From Sporosarcina sp. P2 (GTDB taxonomy: Bacteria; Bacillota; Bacilli; Bacillales_A; Planococcaceae), in NCBI RefSeq assembly GCF_002743255.1, contig NZ_PDYY01000003.1, forward strand, positions 204,454 to 268,453: a DNA stretch of 64,000 bases, in the 5' to 3' direction. The first letter of the stretch is position 1; every line of letters begins with the position of its first letter. This document shows positions 34,377 to 43,736 of the stretch, in pieces. The position numbers and the translations under genes were made by a program. Below the pieces are notes generated by a model. That model ran no database searches and was not told where the DNA came from. It was given only the letters and a program-made list of their open reading frames with translations.

Positions 34377-36091
34377 GTTTTAACATGGATAGAGAGCAAT
34401 ATGCTCAAATGTTCGGACCGACAACAGGAGACTCTGTTCGATTAGCAGATACAGATTTATTCATCCAAATTGAAAAAGATTTTACAAAGTATGGAGAAGA
34501 AGTTGTATTTGGTGGTGGAAAAGTCATTCGTGATGGAATGGGGCAACATCCGCTTATTACGCGTGAAGAAGATGAACGAGTACCTGATACAGTCATTACG
34601 AATGTCGTCGTTCTTGACTATACAGGGATATATAAAGCCGATCTAGCAATTCGTGACGGTAAAATTTCGGGTATCGGAAAAGCAGGTAATCCGCTTGTGC
34701 AAGACAAAGTAGACATTATTATTGGAGCTTCCACTGAAGTGATTTCGGGGGAAGGTAAAATCATTACGGCCGGCGCAATTGATACGCATGTGCATTTCAT
34801 TAATCCGGCACAAGTCGATGTTGCACTTACAGCTGGGACAACCACACTAATCGGGGGTGGAGCTGGACCAGGAGATGGTTCTAGGGCTACGACAGCCACA
34901 CCGGGTGCCTGGCATCTTCACTCCATGCTGAAGGCTTTAGATGGACAACCAATCAATATTGGTTTAACAGGTAAAGGACATGCGGCAGCGGGAGCTCCCT
35001 TGGCAGAACAAATAATTGCCGGGGCAATTGGTTTGAAAGTCCATGAAGATTGGGGCGCGACACCGTCCGTTCTTGATCATGCATTACGAATTGCTGATGA
35101 ATATGATGTACAAGTCGCACTTCACGCGGATACGTTGAATGAATCAGGATTCTTTGAAGATACGATCAAGGCGATTAATGGTCGAGGTATTCATATGTAT
35201 CATACGGAAGGCGCGGGAGGCGGACACGCACCGGATTTGATTAAATCGGCTGGTATGATGAATGTGTTGCCGGCTTCTACCAACCCTACATTGCCGTATA
35301 CGATTAATACGATTGATGAGCATTTGGATATGGTGATGGTCGCTCATAACTTAAATCCTTCTGTGCCAGAAGATATCGCATTCGCAGATTCACGCATTCG
35401 TAACGAAACGATTGCAGCGGAAGATATTTTACAAGATTTAGGTGTCTTTAGTATGACGAGCTCCGATTCTCAGGCGATGGGCCGTATCGGTGAAGTTGCT
35501 CTTCGTACGTGGCAAGTAGCCCATAAAATGAAAAAGCAACTTGGCGTGATGGAAGGTGATAGTGAGTATTCGGATAATAATCGGGTAAAACGCTATGTCG
35601 CTAAATATACGATTAATCCTGCTATTGCTCACGGGGTATCTGAGTATATCGGTTCAATTGAAGTTGGTAAAATGGCCGATCTTGTCCTTTGGGATCCGAA
35701 GTTCTTCGGAGTCAAACCGGAGATGATTTTGAAAAGTGGAATGGCGGTATTTAGCTTAATGGGCGATGCAAATGCAACGATTCCTACACCGCAACCAATG
35801 ATTTATCGTCCGATGTACGCAACACTCGGAAAGGCATTGCCGCAAAGTTCCATTACATTTGTTTCACAGATTGCATATGATCAAGGAATAAAAGAGAAGC
35901 TTGGACTTGAAAAAGTAGTACTGCCTGTCCGTAACATACGGAGTCTTACGAAAAAAGATATGAAATTAAATACAGCTACACCACATATTGATGTAGATCC
36001 ACAAACGTACGAAGTGAAAATCGATGGAAAGCTTATAACATGTGACCCAGTTGACGAGGTGCCAATGGGGCAACGCTATTTCCTATTCTGA
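34373..36091 (+). CDS. ureC: Urease alpha (catalytic) subunit, flap Cys replaced by Ala
   Basis: UreC hydrolyses urea to ammonia and carbamate at a two-nickel centre. The 572-residue product has the nickel ligands His139 and His141 (DTHVHF), the carbamylated Lys222 ([12 protein letters not shown]), His251 (LHADT region), His277 (GGGHAPD) and Asp365 (SSDSQAMGR). The catalytic flap usually reads MVCHHL; here it is MVAHNL, so Cys becomes Ala324 and the second His becomes Asn326, while the catalytic His325 is kept. Urease of Klebsiella with the same Cys changed is still active, and staphylococcal ureases carry Thr there, so activity is likely but with altered properties. The start overlaps ureB. 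Confidence 0.96.
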   Translation: MSFNMDREQYAQMFGPTTGDSVRLADTDLFIQIEKDFTKYGEEVVFGGGKVIRDGMGQHPLITREEDERVPDTVITNVVVLDYTGIYKADLAIRDGKISGIGKAGNPLVQDKVDIIIGASTEVISGEGKIITAGAIDTHVHFINPAQVDVALTAGTTTLIGGGAGPGDGSRATTATPGAWHLHSMLKALDGQPINIGLTGKGHAAAGAPLAEQIIAGAIGLKVHEDWGATPSVLDHALRIADEYDVQVALHADTLNESGFFEDTIKAINGRGIHMYHTEGAGGGHAPDLIKSAGMMNVLPASTNPTLPYTINTIDEHLDMVMVAHNLNPSVPEDIAFADSRIRNETIAAEDILQDLGVFSMTSSDSQAMGRIGEVALRTWQVAHKMKKQLGVMEGDSEYSDNNRVKRYVAKYTINPAIAHGVSEYIGSIEVGKMADLVLWDPKFFGVKPEMILKSGMAVFSLMGDANATIPTPQPMIYRPMYATLGKALPQSSITFVSQIAYDQGIKEKLGLEKVVLPVRNIRSLTKKDMKLNTATPHIDVDPQTYEVKIDGKLITCDPVDEVPMGQRYFLF

Positions 36092-36101
36092 GGTGAAAAA
36101 A

Positions 36102-36557
36102 ATGATTGTAGAAGAAATCGTAATGAATATCAGGGATTTAGATCCAAGTGAGTATGAAAGCCGTCATAAAGAGAAAGTGTACTTAGAAAGTGCACATTTA
36201 ATGAAGAGAATACAACGCGTAGAAACCGATCACGGACGTGAAATTGGAATTCGATTAAAAACTCCGCGTGATTTGGAAGCGGGAGACATTCTGTTTATGG
36301 ATGATAAGAATATTATTTTGGTTGATGTCCTTTCTGATGATTTAATTATTATTAGCCCGCGGACAATGCTTGAAATGGGAACGATTGCCCATCAACTTGG
36401 AAATCGTCATTTGCCTGCGCAATTTGAAGACGAGGATATGCTTGTGCAATATGATTATTTAGTTGAGGATTTGCTACAGGAAATGGATATTCCATTTAAG
36501 AGAGAAGAACGAAAAGTTGCAAAGGCTTTCCGTCATATTGGGCATAGTCATGACTAA
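36102..36557 (+). CDS. ureE: Urease accessory protein UreE
   Basis: UreE is the nickel chaperone for urease. The 151-residue product starts [20 protein letters not shown] after gaggtg; the longer frame from 36042 would reach into ureC. It contains [20 protein letters not shown] with the conserved nickel-binding His, and ends HIGHSHD, a short His tail rather than the long His-rich tail of Klebsiella. It overlaps ureF by 8 bases. Confidence 0.94.
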   Translation: MIVEEIVMNIRDLDPSEYESRHKEKVYLESAHLMKRIQRVETDHGREIGIRLKTPRDLEAGDILFMDDKNIILVDVLSDDLIIISPRTMLEMGTIAHQLGNRHLPAQFEDEDMLVQYDYLVEDLLQEMDIPFKREERKVAKAFRHIGHSHD

Positions 36558-37236
36558 TCATGCGTTATCTTTGTTACAGCTATGCGATTCTAGTTTTCCC
36601 ATCGGCTCTTTTAGTCAATCATTCGGGTTAGAAACCTATATTCAAAAAGACAAGGTCACCGATGCTAACACATTTTCTGAGTGGTTACATGTCTATGTGC
36701 ATGAACAGCTTGCTTATGCAGACGGCTTGGCTGTAAGACTCTCATATGATGCACTGGATAACGATGACCTGGATAAGGTTTGGGAATTGGACCGCATATT
36801 GACTGTACAGAATCTTGCTCGCGAATCACGTGATGGTACACAGCGTATGGGTGATAGAATGTTAAACATTGCAGAAGCCATTTACAAAATACCTGTGTTA
36901 ACTACTTACGCCCAAAAAATTCGTGATAAACAAGCTTTTGGCCATCCAGCCATTGTTTTTACGATGATCGGACATCATCTTCAAGTAGAAAAGAATACAA
37001 CGGTTTTATATTACTTATACTCGACGGTTGTTAGTCTTGTGCAAAATGCTGTACGGGCAATCCCGCTTGGACAAACTGCTGGACAGAAAATCATTTACAC
37101 TTTTCAACAACAACTTCAGCAAACGACAGACAAAATAATGGAATTAGACGAAGAAGAGTTTGGCGTTGTATCGCCAGGCCTTGAGCTTTCACAAATGCAA
37201 CATGAACGTGTCGGGATACGTATTTTTAGTTCGTAA
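36550..37236 (+). CDS. ureF: Urease accessory protein UreF
   Basis: UreF, with UreD and UreG, inserts nickel and CO2 into apo-urease and gates GTP hydrolysis by UreG. The 228-residue protein begins [20 protein letters not shown] and continues [12 protein letters not shown], the conserved N-terminus. The start lies inside the end of ureE; longer in-frame starts would be inside ureE as well. Confidence 0.94.
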   Translation: MTNHALSLLQLCDSSFPIGSFSQSFGLETYIQKDKVTDANTFSEWLHVYVHEQLAYADGLAVRLSYDALDNDDLDKVWELDRILTVQNLARESRDGTQRMGDRMLNIAEAIYKIPVLTTYAQKIRDKQAFGHPAIVFTMIGHHLQVEKNTTVLYYLYSTVVSLVQNAVRAIPLGQTAGQKIIYTFQQQLQQTTDKIMELDEEEFGVVSPGLELSQMQHERVGIRIFSS

Positions 37237-37273
37237 TAAATGAAATGAAATTGATAATAAGGATGTGCTTAGA

Positions 37274-37894
37274 ATGGGACCAATTAAAATAGGTGTCGGT
37301 GGACCAGTTGGTGCGGGAAAAACCATGCTTGTTGAAAAAATTACACGCGCGTTAGATGGCGAAGTGAGTATGGCGGTTATTACCAATGATATATATACGA
37401 AAGAAGATGCCAAATTTTTAGTTGCGAACGGTATTCTTCCGGAAGACCGTATTGTCGGCGTGGAAACAGGAGGCTGTCCACATACGGCAATTCGTGAAGA
37501 TGCTTCGATGAATTTCGCTGCGATTAATGAATTGAAAGAAAAACATTCCGACCTCGAGTTGATTTTTGTAGAGAGTGGCGGTGATAACCTAGCGGCTACT
37601 TTCAGTCCAGAACTCGTAGACTTTTCCATATATATAATTGACGTAGCGCAAGGTGAAAAAATCCCGCGCAAAGGTGGACAAGGAATGATTAAATCTGATT
37701 TGTTTATTATTAATAAAACAGATTTGGCACCATACGTTGGGGCGAGACTTGAGGTAATGGAGTCCGACACAAAAGTATTTAGAGGAAATAAACCTTTCTT
37801 TTTCACCAATTTAAAAGATGATCAAGGACTAGATGAAGTGGTTGAATGGGTCAGAAAACACGCTTTGTTAAAAGGACTAGGACAAGATGCCTGA
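37274..37894 (+). CDS. ureG: Urease accessory GTPase UreG
   Basis: UreG is the SIMIBI-class GTPase that powers nickel delivery. The 206-residue product has the P-loop [13 protein letters not shown], the nickel-binding CPH motif in [13 protein letters not shown], and the [11 protein letters not shown] guanine motif. ATG 37274 is preferred over GTG 37265, which is too close to the ribosome binding site aaggatg. It overlaps ureD by 8 bases. Confidence 0.96.
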   Translation: MGPIKIGVGGPVGAGKTMLVEKITRALDGEVSMAVITNDIYTKEDAKFLVANGILPEDRIVGVETGGCPHTAIREDASMNFAAINELKEKHSDLELIFVESGGDNLAATFSPELVDFSIYIIDVAQGEKIPRKGGQGMIKSDLFIINKTDLAPYVGARLEVMESDTKVFRGNKPFFFTNLKDDQGLDEVVEWVRKHALLKGLGQDA

Positions 37895-38711
37895 ATGGAC
37901 AGGTGTTCTTGACCTTGTCATGGAAAACCGACAAGGACGCTCCGTGGCGAAAAGCGTTTACTTTCAAGGTGCATTTAAAGTGATGCGTCCCGTCTATTTC
38001 AATAAAAATAGTTATCCATGCTATTATTTATTGAATCCTGGCGGTGGCTATTTAGATGGAGATCGGTATCAAATGAAAGTCACGCTTGGTGAACGAGCGA
38101 TGCTGACGTTGACGACCCAGTCAGCGACGAAAGTATATAGAACACCGACCGAGCAAGTCTATCAAGAAACAGTCATTCGTATGAAGAAGGATAGTTATCT
38201 AGAGTACTTACCGGATGCACTTATTGCATACAAAGATGCCAGTTGCTATCAAAAAAATAGTATATACATGGAAAAAGGAGCAACTTTGCTGTATGCTGAA
38301 ATTTTGACTCCGGGCTGGTCGCCGGAAGGAGAAAAATTCAGCTATGACATGCTCCGTTTGAAAACCGAGATTTATATGGAAGGTCAACTTGTTGTCTTTG
38401 ACCATATAAAACTTCATCCAGCGTCACAAAATATGAATGAGTTAGGCTTTATGGAAGGATACACACATTTGGGTTCCTTAATTGTCGTTGGAGAAAAAAC
38501 GAATAATGCTCTATTGGATCGATTATATGAAACTCTTCAACAAGAGGCTGGAGAATTTGCATTCGGATTGTCTAAGCTTGCCGTTCCCGGCTTCACTATA
38601 CGCATTTTGGCAAACTATACACAAGTCGTAGAGCGAATTATTTCAGTCTGCCACCACGTAATTAGCGAAGAATGGGATCAAATGAAACCAAGTTTTTTAA
38701 GGAAGTACTAG
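37887..38711 (+). CDS. ureD: Urease accessory protein UreD (UreH)
   Basis: UreD is the scaffold through which nickel passes from UreG to urease. The 274-residue protein contains [30 protein letters not shown] and [15 protein letters not shown], the typical UreD motifs. It is the last gene of the operon. No urea channel or nickel permease gene is adjacent, so nickel uptake must be encoded elsewhere. Confidence 0.94.
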   Translation: MPEWTGVLDLVMENRQGRSVAKSVYFQGAFKVMRPVYFNKNSYPCYYLLNPGGGYLDGDRYQMKVTLGERAMLTLTTQSATKVYRTPTEQVYQETVIRMKKDSYLEYLPDALIAYKDASCYQKNSIYMEKGATLLYAEILTPGWSPEGEKFSYDMLRLKTEIYMEGQLVVFDHIKLHPASQNMNELGFMEGYTHLGSLIVVGEKTNNALLDRLYETLQQEAGEFAFGLSKLAVPGFTIRILANYTQVVERIISVCHHVISEEWDQMKPSFLRKY

Positions 38712-38750
38712 AAAATGCCCGACAATTCAATGAGTTGTTGGGCATTTTCT
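38712..38750 (+). terminator. Rho-independent terminator after ureD
   Basis: A 14-bp stem with one G-T pair (38712-38725 with 38735-38748) and a 9-base loop begins directly after the ureD stop and ends in TTTTCT. Confidence 0.85.
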
Positions 38751-39152
38751 GTCCGTTATGCTACTACTGCAGAAATTAATATGCATGGAAAGTAATAAAG
38801 AAGGCTAAATTATTCCGTATATATTCTGCAGTTTGTTCAAACAACTTTGTCACTGTTCAAATGATTGAAACACAAAAATTAGGGTATTATTATACATACG
38901 TGGTGTGTCATTCGTAGGATTAACCATGTCCGTCAAGTCAATAGAATGTATAGCAGTCTTTGCGTGTATTGGTTCAACATTCACGGTAATTATTAAAGGC
39001 TGCAATAAAGTTGTTACACATGTGTGAAGTTGATCTTCCGCCTGGTAGTGAGTGAAGATGTAATAGAGTGTACGGGAAGTAAGTTCGCTACGACTTACGG
39101 TGTTTGGACCATATATTCGAATGATATAAAGCATAGTAGAATATTAATGGAT
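38751..39152 (+). other. Gap after urease, no gene seen
   Basis: About 400 AT-rich bases lie between the ureD terminator and the promoter at 39153. A 94-codon open frame on the minus strand (38850-39134) has no ribosome binding site and resembles nothing known, so it is not called. No repeat or structured RNA was recognised. Confidence 0.5.
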
Positions 39153-39181
39153 TTGACAACAACCTATTGCTAAGTTATATT
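39153..39181 (+). promoter_or_regulatory. Sigma-A promoter for the two-repeat protein gene
   Basis: A consensus TTGACA (39153-39158), a 17-base spacer and TATATT (39176-39181, 5/6) form one of the best promoters of the window. It would give a leader of about 145 bases, in which a small hairpin (39239-39258) lies. Confidence 0.75.
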
Positions 39182-39332
39182 AGAGTTTAAATTTTTTTAA
39201 AGGATTTTTACGTGAGCAGGAATGATGGGTAATTAAACTTCAGGCTAGAAGGCTTGAATTAGTAGTTATGGATAACGTAAGATGAGCCATTTTATAAAAA
39301 GAGGCTTTATACTATTTTTGGAGGTGTTCCCT

Positions 39333-39770
39333 GTGGTAGATGACTTTGAAGCAGAAAAAGTTTTTGAAGACAGGCAGTACGAGCGAATTCAGTTTAAGCT
39401 CATCTTAGAAGGTCGTAAGTATAAAGGTGACTATCATGACGGTAAAATCCAATGGCTTAATCCACATCCCAAACATGATGTTGGCGAAGAAGAAGTAATT
39501 GCCATAGAGGATAAAGTTTTGGAACTTCTATCAGAGCAAGGGATTCGAAGTGAAGCGGATGATATTGAGATCGAACAATCGAATAGCGGAAGTCAAACTC
39601 GACCACTTCAGTCATTTAAATTGAAGATTCAAGGCGAAGAATTTAAAGGTACATTCATTAATGGCAAAATTGAATGGTATCATCCTAAACCACGACGTAA
39701 ACTAGAAGAAGAGCGCGTAAAAAAAATAGAAGAAGATGTTGAGAAAAAGCTAAAAGAACATCTAGAATAA
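39333..39770 (+). CDS. Uncharacterised protein with two tandem repeats
   Basis: I do not recognise this family. The 145-residue acidic protein has no signal peptide or membrane segment. It consists of two copies of a motif of about 49 residues: positions 21-69 (FKLILEGRKYKGDYHDGKIQ, then WLNPHP) and 95-143 (FKLKIQGEEFKGTFINGKIE, then WYHPKP). Each is followed by an acidic-basic helix that may be a coiled coil. The pattern F-K-x4-G-x2-Y/F-K-G-x4-G-K-I-x-W suggests a small beta sheet. GTG at 39333 after ggaggtg is chosen over the ATG at 39282, which lacks a ribosome binding site. It stands alone behind its own strong promoter. Confidence 0.75.
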   Translation: MVDDFEAEKVFEDRQYERIQFKLILEGRKYKGDYHDGKIQWLNPHPKHDVGEEEVIAIEDKVLELLSEQGIRSEADDIEIEQSNSGSQTRPLQSFKLKIQGEEFKGTFINGKIEWYHPKPRRKLEEERVKKIEEDVEKKLKEHLE

Positions 39771-39939
39771 CAAATTGACACTTCGTGAAATCTGCCGAAT
39801 AAACGTATTCGATTGAGTGAGACAAACATAAGGTCTTCTGCCAATCACTGTGTTGTATGTAGGCTACGTGCAATCTCAATTCGTTTGACCTTTCTGACAA
39901 GTTAAGACTACAATGAATATACAAATGAAATAGTTGTTA

Positions 39940-40026
39940 CCGCTAGGGGTGCTCTGTGGAGCTGAGAGAAGCATATGCTTTAACCCTTTAACTTGATCCG
40001 GTTCATACCGGCGTAAGGAAGTGGTG
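39940..40026 (+). ncRNA. TPP riboswitch (thi-box)
   Basis: The thiamine pyrophosphate aptamer is recognised by its conserved core: gctgagaga (39961-39969) and acttgatccggttc (39991-40004), with the closing strand gcgtaaggaagtgg. It stands directly upstream of the thiamine gene tenA. Its 3' segment ggaagtgg (40017-40024) can pair with ccacttct in the terminator that follows, which would form the antiterminator when TPP is absent. Confidence 0.93.
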
Positions 40027-40069
40027 TAGATGTTACTTAGCTTATTTCTGTGCTCTGTGATGTCTCTCC

Positions 40070-40097
40070 GCCACTTCTTGTCAAGAAGTGGCTTTTT
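40070..40097 (+). terminator. Riboswitch-controlled terminator before tenA
   Basis: A perfect 10-bp stem (40070-40079 with 40083-40092) with a 3-base loop is followed by five T. It lies between the TPP aptamer and tenA and overlaps the possible antiterminator, so bound TPP should favour termination. Confidence 0.88.
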
Positions 40098-40126
40098 CAT
40101 TTATCACGAAAAAGGGGAGAGTATAC

Positions 40127-40822
40127 ATGAAGTTTACAGAACGTTTATTAGAGAAGACATTACCGATTTGGAGACAGAATCATAGTCACCCGTTTGTCCA
40201 AGAGATTGGAAATGGTCTGTTGGATCAGGAGAAGTTTCGTTTTTATATGGTGCAAGACTATTTGTATTTAATTGACTACGCGAAAGTGTTTGCTGTGGGC
40301 ACGATGAAGGCTACGGATGTAGAGACGATGGGTAAATTTGCTGCATTGCTTAACGGTACACTACACACTGAAATGGAACTTCACCGTCAATATGCAGCAC
40401 GCTTTGGCATTACCGAGGAAGAGCTCGAGAATGCTCAGCCGTCTCCAATTGTCCTAGCGTACACGCACTATATGCTACATGTAAGTCAAAACGGCTCTCT
40501 AGCGGAAGTTGTCGCTGCATTATTGCCGTGTGCGTGGAGCTACTGGGAGATCGGCAAAGAGCTTTCGGAATTGCCTGGTGCGCTGGAACATCCATTGTAT
40601 GGTGACTGGATTCGCATGTATTCATCGGAAGACTTTGGCGAGTTGGCTACTTGGTGCTTAGAATTAATGGACGAAACTGCAGAAGGCAAGCCTGAATCAG
40701 AATTAGTGAGGTTAGAGGAGATCTTCCTTAATACGACTCGATATGAGTATATGTTCTGGGACATGGCCTACACGAAGCAAATGTGGCCTGGTATGCATGA
40801 AGGACAGATGATTACAAATTAA
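40127..40822 (+). CDS. tenA: Aminopyrimidine aminohydrolase TenA (thiaminase II)
   Basis: TenA hydrolyses aminopyrimidine breakdown products of thiamine so that the pyrimidine can be reused. The 231-residue protein has the catalytic Cys in LLPCAWSYWEIG and the C-terminal Glu region RYEYMFWDMAY. ATG 40127 follows aaaggggagag; the longer frame from 40088 runs into the terminator. Standing alone behind a TPP riboswitch fits a salvage role, with other thi genes elsewhere. Confidence 0.94.
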   Translation: MKFTERLLEKTLPIWRQNHSHPFVQEIGNGLLDQEKFRFYMVQDYLYLIDYAKVFAVGTMKATDVETMGKFAALLNGTLHTEMELHRQYAARFGITEEELENAQPSPIVLAYTHYMLHVSQNGSLAEVVAALLPCAWSYWEIGKELSELPGALEHPLYGDWIRMYSSEDFGELATWCLELMDETAEGKPESELVRLEEIFLNTTRYEYMFWDMAYTKQMWPGMHEGQMITN

Positions 40823-40918
40823 TATAAAAGAAACGTCCGACTATTTAAGTTGGATGTATTTCATTTAGAATTGAATGGATATAAACAGCGCATGCTATTC
40901 CTAAAGGAGGTGTGCGCC

Positions 40919-41254
40919 ATCTTTGCAAAAATAGGTTTGGCACTTGGAGTTTTATTGACAAGTGGGTCGGGTACTAGTGATGAGTCAGCTGCTGCACTTA
41001 GTAAAGTGGAAGTACCGGCATACGCCAAATGGTCAAGGCTTGCGATCAAACAAACGATGCTCAAATATCCTCATGCAGATATCAAGGATTATTTGCATAT
41101 CGCAACCGACTCAAAAAAAGTTACGGGCGTGGAGAAATTTCAGCTTTGGTTAAAAGAGGAAGAGCGGGAATTCGGTGTAATAGTGACTGTCACCTATTCA
41201 GCTGAAACAGGTAAATTTATTCGCATCGATTTTCAAGAAATACCTGTTCAATAA
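40919..41254 (+). CDS. DUF3889-type secreted protein, possible ATC start
   Basis: The product resembles the small exported YqzG/DUF3889 proteins of Bacillus, through VPAYAKWSRLAIKQTMLKYP, ADIKDYLHIA and FQLWLKEEEREFGVIVTVTY. Function is unknown. The best ribosome binding site (aaaggagg, 40903-40910) is followed at normal spacing by an in-frame ATC (40919), not ATG, GTG or TTG. Starting there gives 111 residues with a hydrophobic N-terminus (FAKIGLALGVLLTSGSG) like a signal peptide. Alternatives are GTG 40910 inside the ribosome binding site, ATG 40892 and TTG 40850, neither of the last two with a ribosome binding site. Confidence 0.7.
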   Translation: MFAKIGLALGVLLTSGSGTSDESAAALSKVEVPAYAKWSRLAIKQTMLKYPHADIKDYLHIATDSKKVTGVEKFQLWLKEEEREFGVIVTVTYSAETGKFIRIDFQEIPVQ

Positions 41255-41255
41255 G

Positions 41256-41299
41256 CCAATGCCCCTAGACCATATAACATGGTGCAGGGGCGTTGGTTT
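41256..41299. terminator. Bidirectional terminator
   Basis: An 11-bp GC-rich stem with one G-T pair (41256-41266 with 41286-41296) encloses a second stem (accat with atggt). It lies between converging genes and can serve both strands, although the T-tracts are weak. Confidence 0.65.
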
Positions 41300-42059
41300 A
41301 TTCGGGATCTCTTTGATAAAAGAAATTGGGAGTGATAATGTCATTGGCAAACCGTTTGTGATAGACATGGGTAGCGGCGGGTGATAGTGGTGGAATGAGC
41401 CATACCCAGTTACCTGTCACTTTTCTTCCTGCACTTTGCTCTTTCTTTTCGAACGATTTGAATTGTTTAGCTGCGGTATGATGATCAACAAGTGTGACGC
41501 CTTCTTGCTGGTAGGAATGTAGAACGGCTATATTCAACTCTACAAGTGCTTTGTCTATCCAAAGAGATCGATTGGATTTCGTGTTAAGGTCCATCAGTTT
41601 GGCGACAGACGGCAAAAGATTATAACGGTCCGCATCTGCAAGATTACGCGCTCCAATTTCCGTACCCATATACCAGCCGTTAAATGGTGCCATGGGATGT
41701 TCAATTCCACCGATATCAAGACGCATATTGGAAATGATCGGAACAGCATACCATTTTGTATGCAACTCAGAAATTCCTTTGATTTCGGGATGACTGATAG
41801 GTATTTCTTTTACTAACGACTTTGGCAATTCAAAAAGCCGCGGAGATTTCCCATACTCTTGAATGACAAGCGGTAGTACATCAAAAGGTGTTTTGGCTCC
41901 TTGCCAACCAAGGCTTTCACATAACTTAGTCATTTCAATGGATGTAGAGTTACCAATGTTGATTTGTTCTTCTCGTGAAAGTCCTAGTTCATCATAACAA
42001 CTGTGAATAAACTGGACTGCTTTTTGAAATAGCTCAATTCTATTTACAGATAGCACCAT
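41298..42059 (-). CDS. nos: Nitric oxide synthase oxygenase-like protein lacking the haem-ligand segment
   Basis: Residues from about 35 to the end match bacterial nitric oxide synthase: LCESLGWQGAKTPFDVLPL, FNGWYMGTEIGARNLAD with the arginine-binding Glu134, VDHHTAAKQFKSFEKKEQSA, and WLIPPLSPAATHVYHKRF. The N-terminal helix (FQKAVQFIHSCYDELG) also matches, but it jumps after about residue 32 straight to the segment before LCESLGW. About 100 residues of the family are missing in frame, including WRNSNRCIGR with the Cys that ligates haem. The 253-residue product (family about 360) should not bind haem in the usual way. It may be a decaying gene or have another role. The start follows tggag; upstream is an hpaB-like gene. 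Confidence 0.85.
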   Translation of the reverse strand: MVLSVNRIELFQKAVQFIHSCYDELGLSREEQINIGNSTSIEMTKLCESLGWQGAKTPFDVLPLVIQEYGKSPRLFELPKSLVKEIPISHPEIKGISELHTKWYAVPIISNMRLDIGGIEHPMAPFNGWYMGTEIGARNLADADRYNLLPSVAKLMDLNTKSNRSLWIDKALVELNIAVLHSYQQEGVTLVDHHTAAKQFKSFEKKEQSAGRKVTGNWVWLIPPLSPAATHVYHKRFANDIITPNFFYQRDPE

Positions 42060-42141
42060 AATCATCAACTCCATATACAAGGTGTAGCATCTGGCAAATA
42101 CGATGAGCTGACATAATTTCGGCAAATTACTGACTTTTCAT

Positions 42142-43581
42142 TTAATCTGAGAGTAAACGGCGTATCATTTCTTGTCCTGCGTCTTTTGGATAGGATCGGT
42201 ATAGATGTCCTGATAAGCGAACTGGATCACCGAAGAAATACCGTTCATATTGCGTTTGTCTTGTGCCGAACGAACTCATCGTCAAATCCCAAGCCAACCG
42301 AAATAGTTGTACACGTTCTAACGCGGTTTTCGTAGCACCTTGTAGGTACTTTGTGAGATCAGGTTGAATAGCCGAATGGAAATCCTTATCGGTAGGTAGC
42401 GCAACCATCCCACTCGCTCCAATTAGCTGAATGATTTCACTAAAACGCGGATAGACTTTGGGGAAAATATTGCTAGCTATTTGAAGTGGTATCGCACTTG
42501 GACACATATAACCCCATTGATCGGGTAATGCATCGGCTTCGGATTTATCTCGCAAGGCTTTCATCGTTTCGAGCCCTATAATTATTTCAGACAATTTCTC
42601 TTGAATGTGGAGATATTCCGCTATATTAATCGTTTGGACGAGTTGCTCTGCCAAATTTAATATGAACTCCGTCTTGACGATCTGTCTCGTAATGACTTGA
42701 TGGGTAGCAAATGGATGAAATGAACTCATTGAGAAAAATTCTGAAGCTACTTCCTTATTGTGATGAAAGAATACACGCTTCCACGGGACGAGAACATTAT
42801 CGAAAACAACTATAGCATCCATCTCTTCAAACCGTGAACTCAGTGGGTAATTAAACGTAGAATTCCCGCCTACAAATGATTCCCTGCAAAGAAAACGTAA
42901 ACCTTCTGTACTGGAAGGAATGGAAAAGGCGAAAGCTTCATCAGGATCCCCAAGAAATGAAGGCGTGCTGAACACCAACACTTCATCCGTCACGCCGCCC
43001 TGTGTGGCTAGTAGCCTTGCTCCTTTAATGATGAGCCCTGCAGATGTCTTGCCTACAATCTTCGCGGAGATCGGTTCATCTGACGTATTAAAGGCATTCT
43101 GTGATCGGTTGATCTGCGGTGTAATAAAGGTGTGAGTAAAAGATAGATCTTCTTCTCGCGCACGTTCATACAGCGCTTGAATATGTTCTGGAAAACAGTT
43201 TTCTTTGCCGAGCAAGTGAGGGGAAGAAGAGGCAAAGCTCATGATCACAGTATTGAGGTAATCTGGACTTCTACCAAGTAAGCCACAGGAAAGTCTTGCC
43301 CATTCTTCTGTCATAACTCTTCGTTTCTGCAAATCCATTTTAGTTTTCGGTTGTAAGTAAGAAAGTCCAATTGGCTCGTTTGTGACTGGTGAGGCGTATG
43401 TCATGAGAGCCTTATGTGCAGGTGATAATTGTAAATTATACAGAGAAGCCTTTGTTTCAATAAGCCCTCTAAAGGCTGGATGTTTAGAAATAGGTCCTTT
43501 TAATTGCTGTCCATCTAGCCAAATCTCCGCGTCCTGCTCATTTATTCTACGCACAAACTCGTTGCCATTTATAGCACCCAT
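42142..43581 (-). CDS. HpaB-family flavin-dependent aromatic monooxygenase
   Basis: This belongs to the 4-hydroxyphenylacetate 3-monooxygenase oxygenase component family (like B. subtilis YoaI), which uses reduced FAD and O2 to hydroxylate phenols. The 479-residue product has the family segments TYASPVTNEPIGLSYLQPKT, DAIVVFDNVLVPWKRVFFHH and SFGTRQTQYERYFFGDPVRL. The ATG follows caggaggaat. No reductase (HpaC-type) gene is adjacent, and the substrate cannot be read from sequence. It lies 82 bases upstream of the truncated nos gene on the same strand. Confidence 0.88.
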   Translation of the reverse strand: MGAINGNEFVRRINEQDAEIWLDGQQLKGPISKHPAFRGLIETKASLYNLQLSPAHKALMTYASPVTNEPIGLSYLQPKTKMDLQKRRVMTEEWARLSCGLLGRSPDYLNTVIMSFASSSPHLLGKENCFPEHIQALYERAREEDLSFTHTFITPQINRSQNAFNTSDEPISAKIVGKTSAGLIIKGARLLATQGGVTDEVLVFSTPSFLGDPDEAFAFSIPSSTEGLRFLCRESFVGGNSTFNYPLSSRFEEMDAIVVFDNVLVPWKRVFFHHNKEVASEFFSMSSFHPFATHQVITRQIVKTEFILNLAEQLVQTINIAEYLHIQEKLSEIIIGLETMKALRDKSEADALPDQWGYMCPSAIPLQIASNIFPKVYPRFSEIIQLIGASGMVALPTDKDFHSAIQPDLTKYLQGATKTALERVQLFRLAWDLTMSSFGTRQTQYERYFFGDPVRLSGHLYRSYPKDAGQEMIRRLLSD

Positions 43582-43736
43582 ACCATTCCTCCTGAATTTT
43601 CTAGTTGGTATAGTATATTATGAAACCTTCAAGGATGATCAAAATGTTCTCAGGCAGAACAATAGGTAATAGTTTTGATACAATACAGAAAGAGTACATA
43701 GGGAATGTATCCAGATCAGCGAAAGGCGTGTGTATA

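Noticed and set aside
38850..39134. A 94-codon open frame on the minus strand in the gap after urease
   Set aside because: It has no ribosome binding site, no resemblance to any family I know, and lies in AT-rich sequence where chance frames are common.
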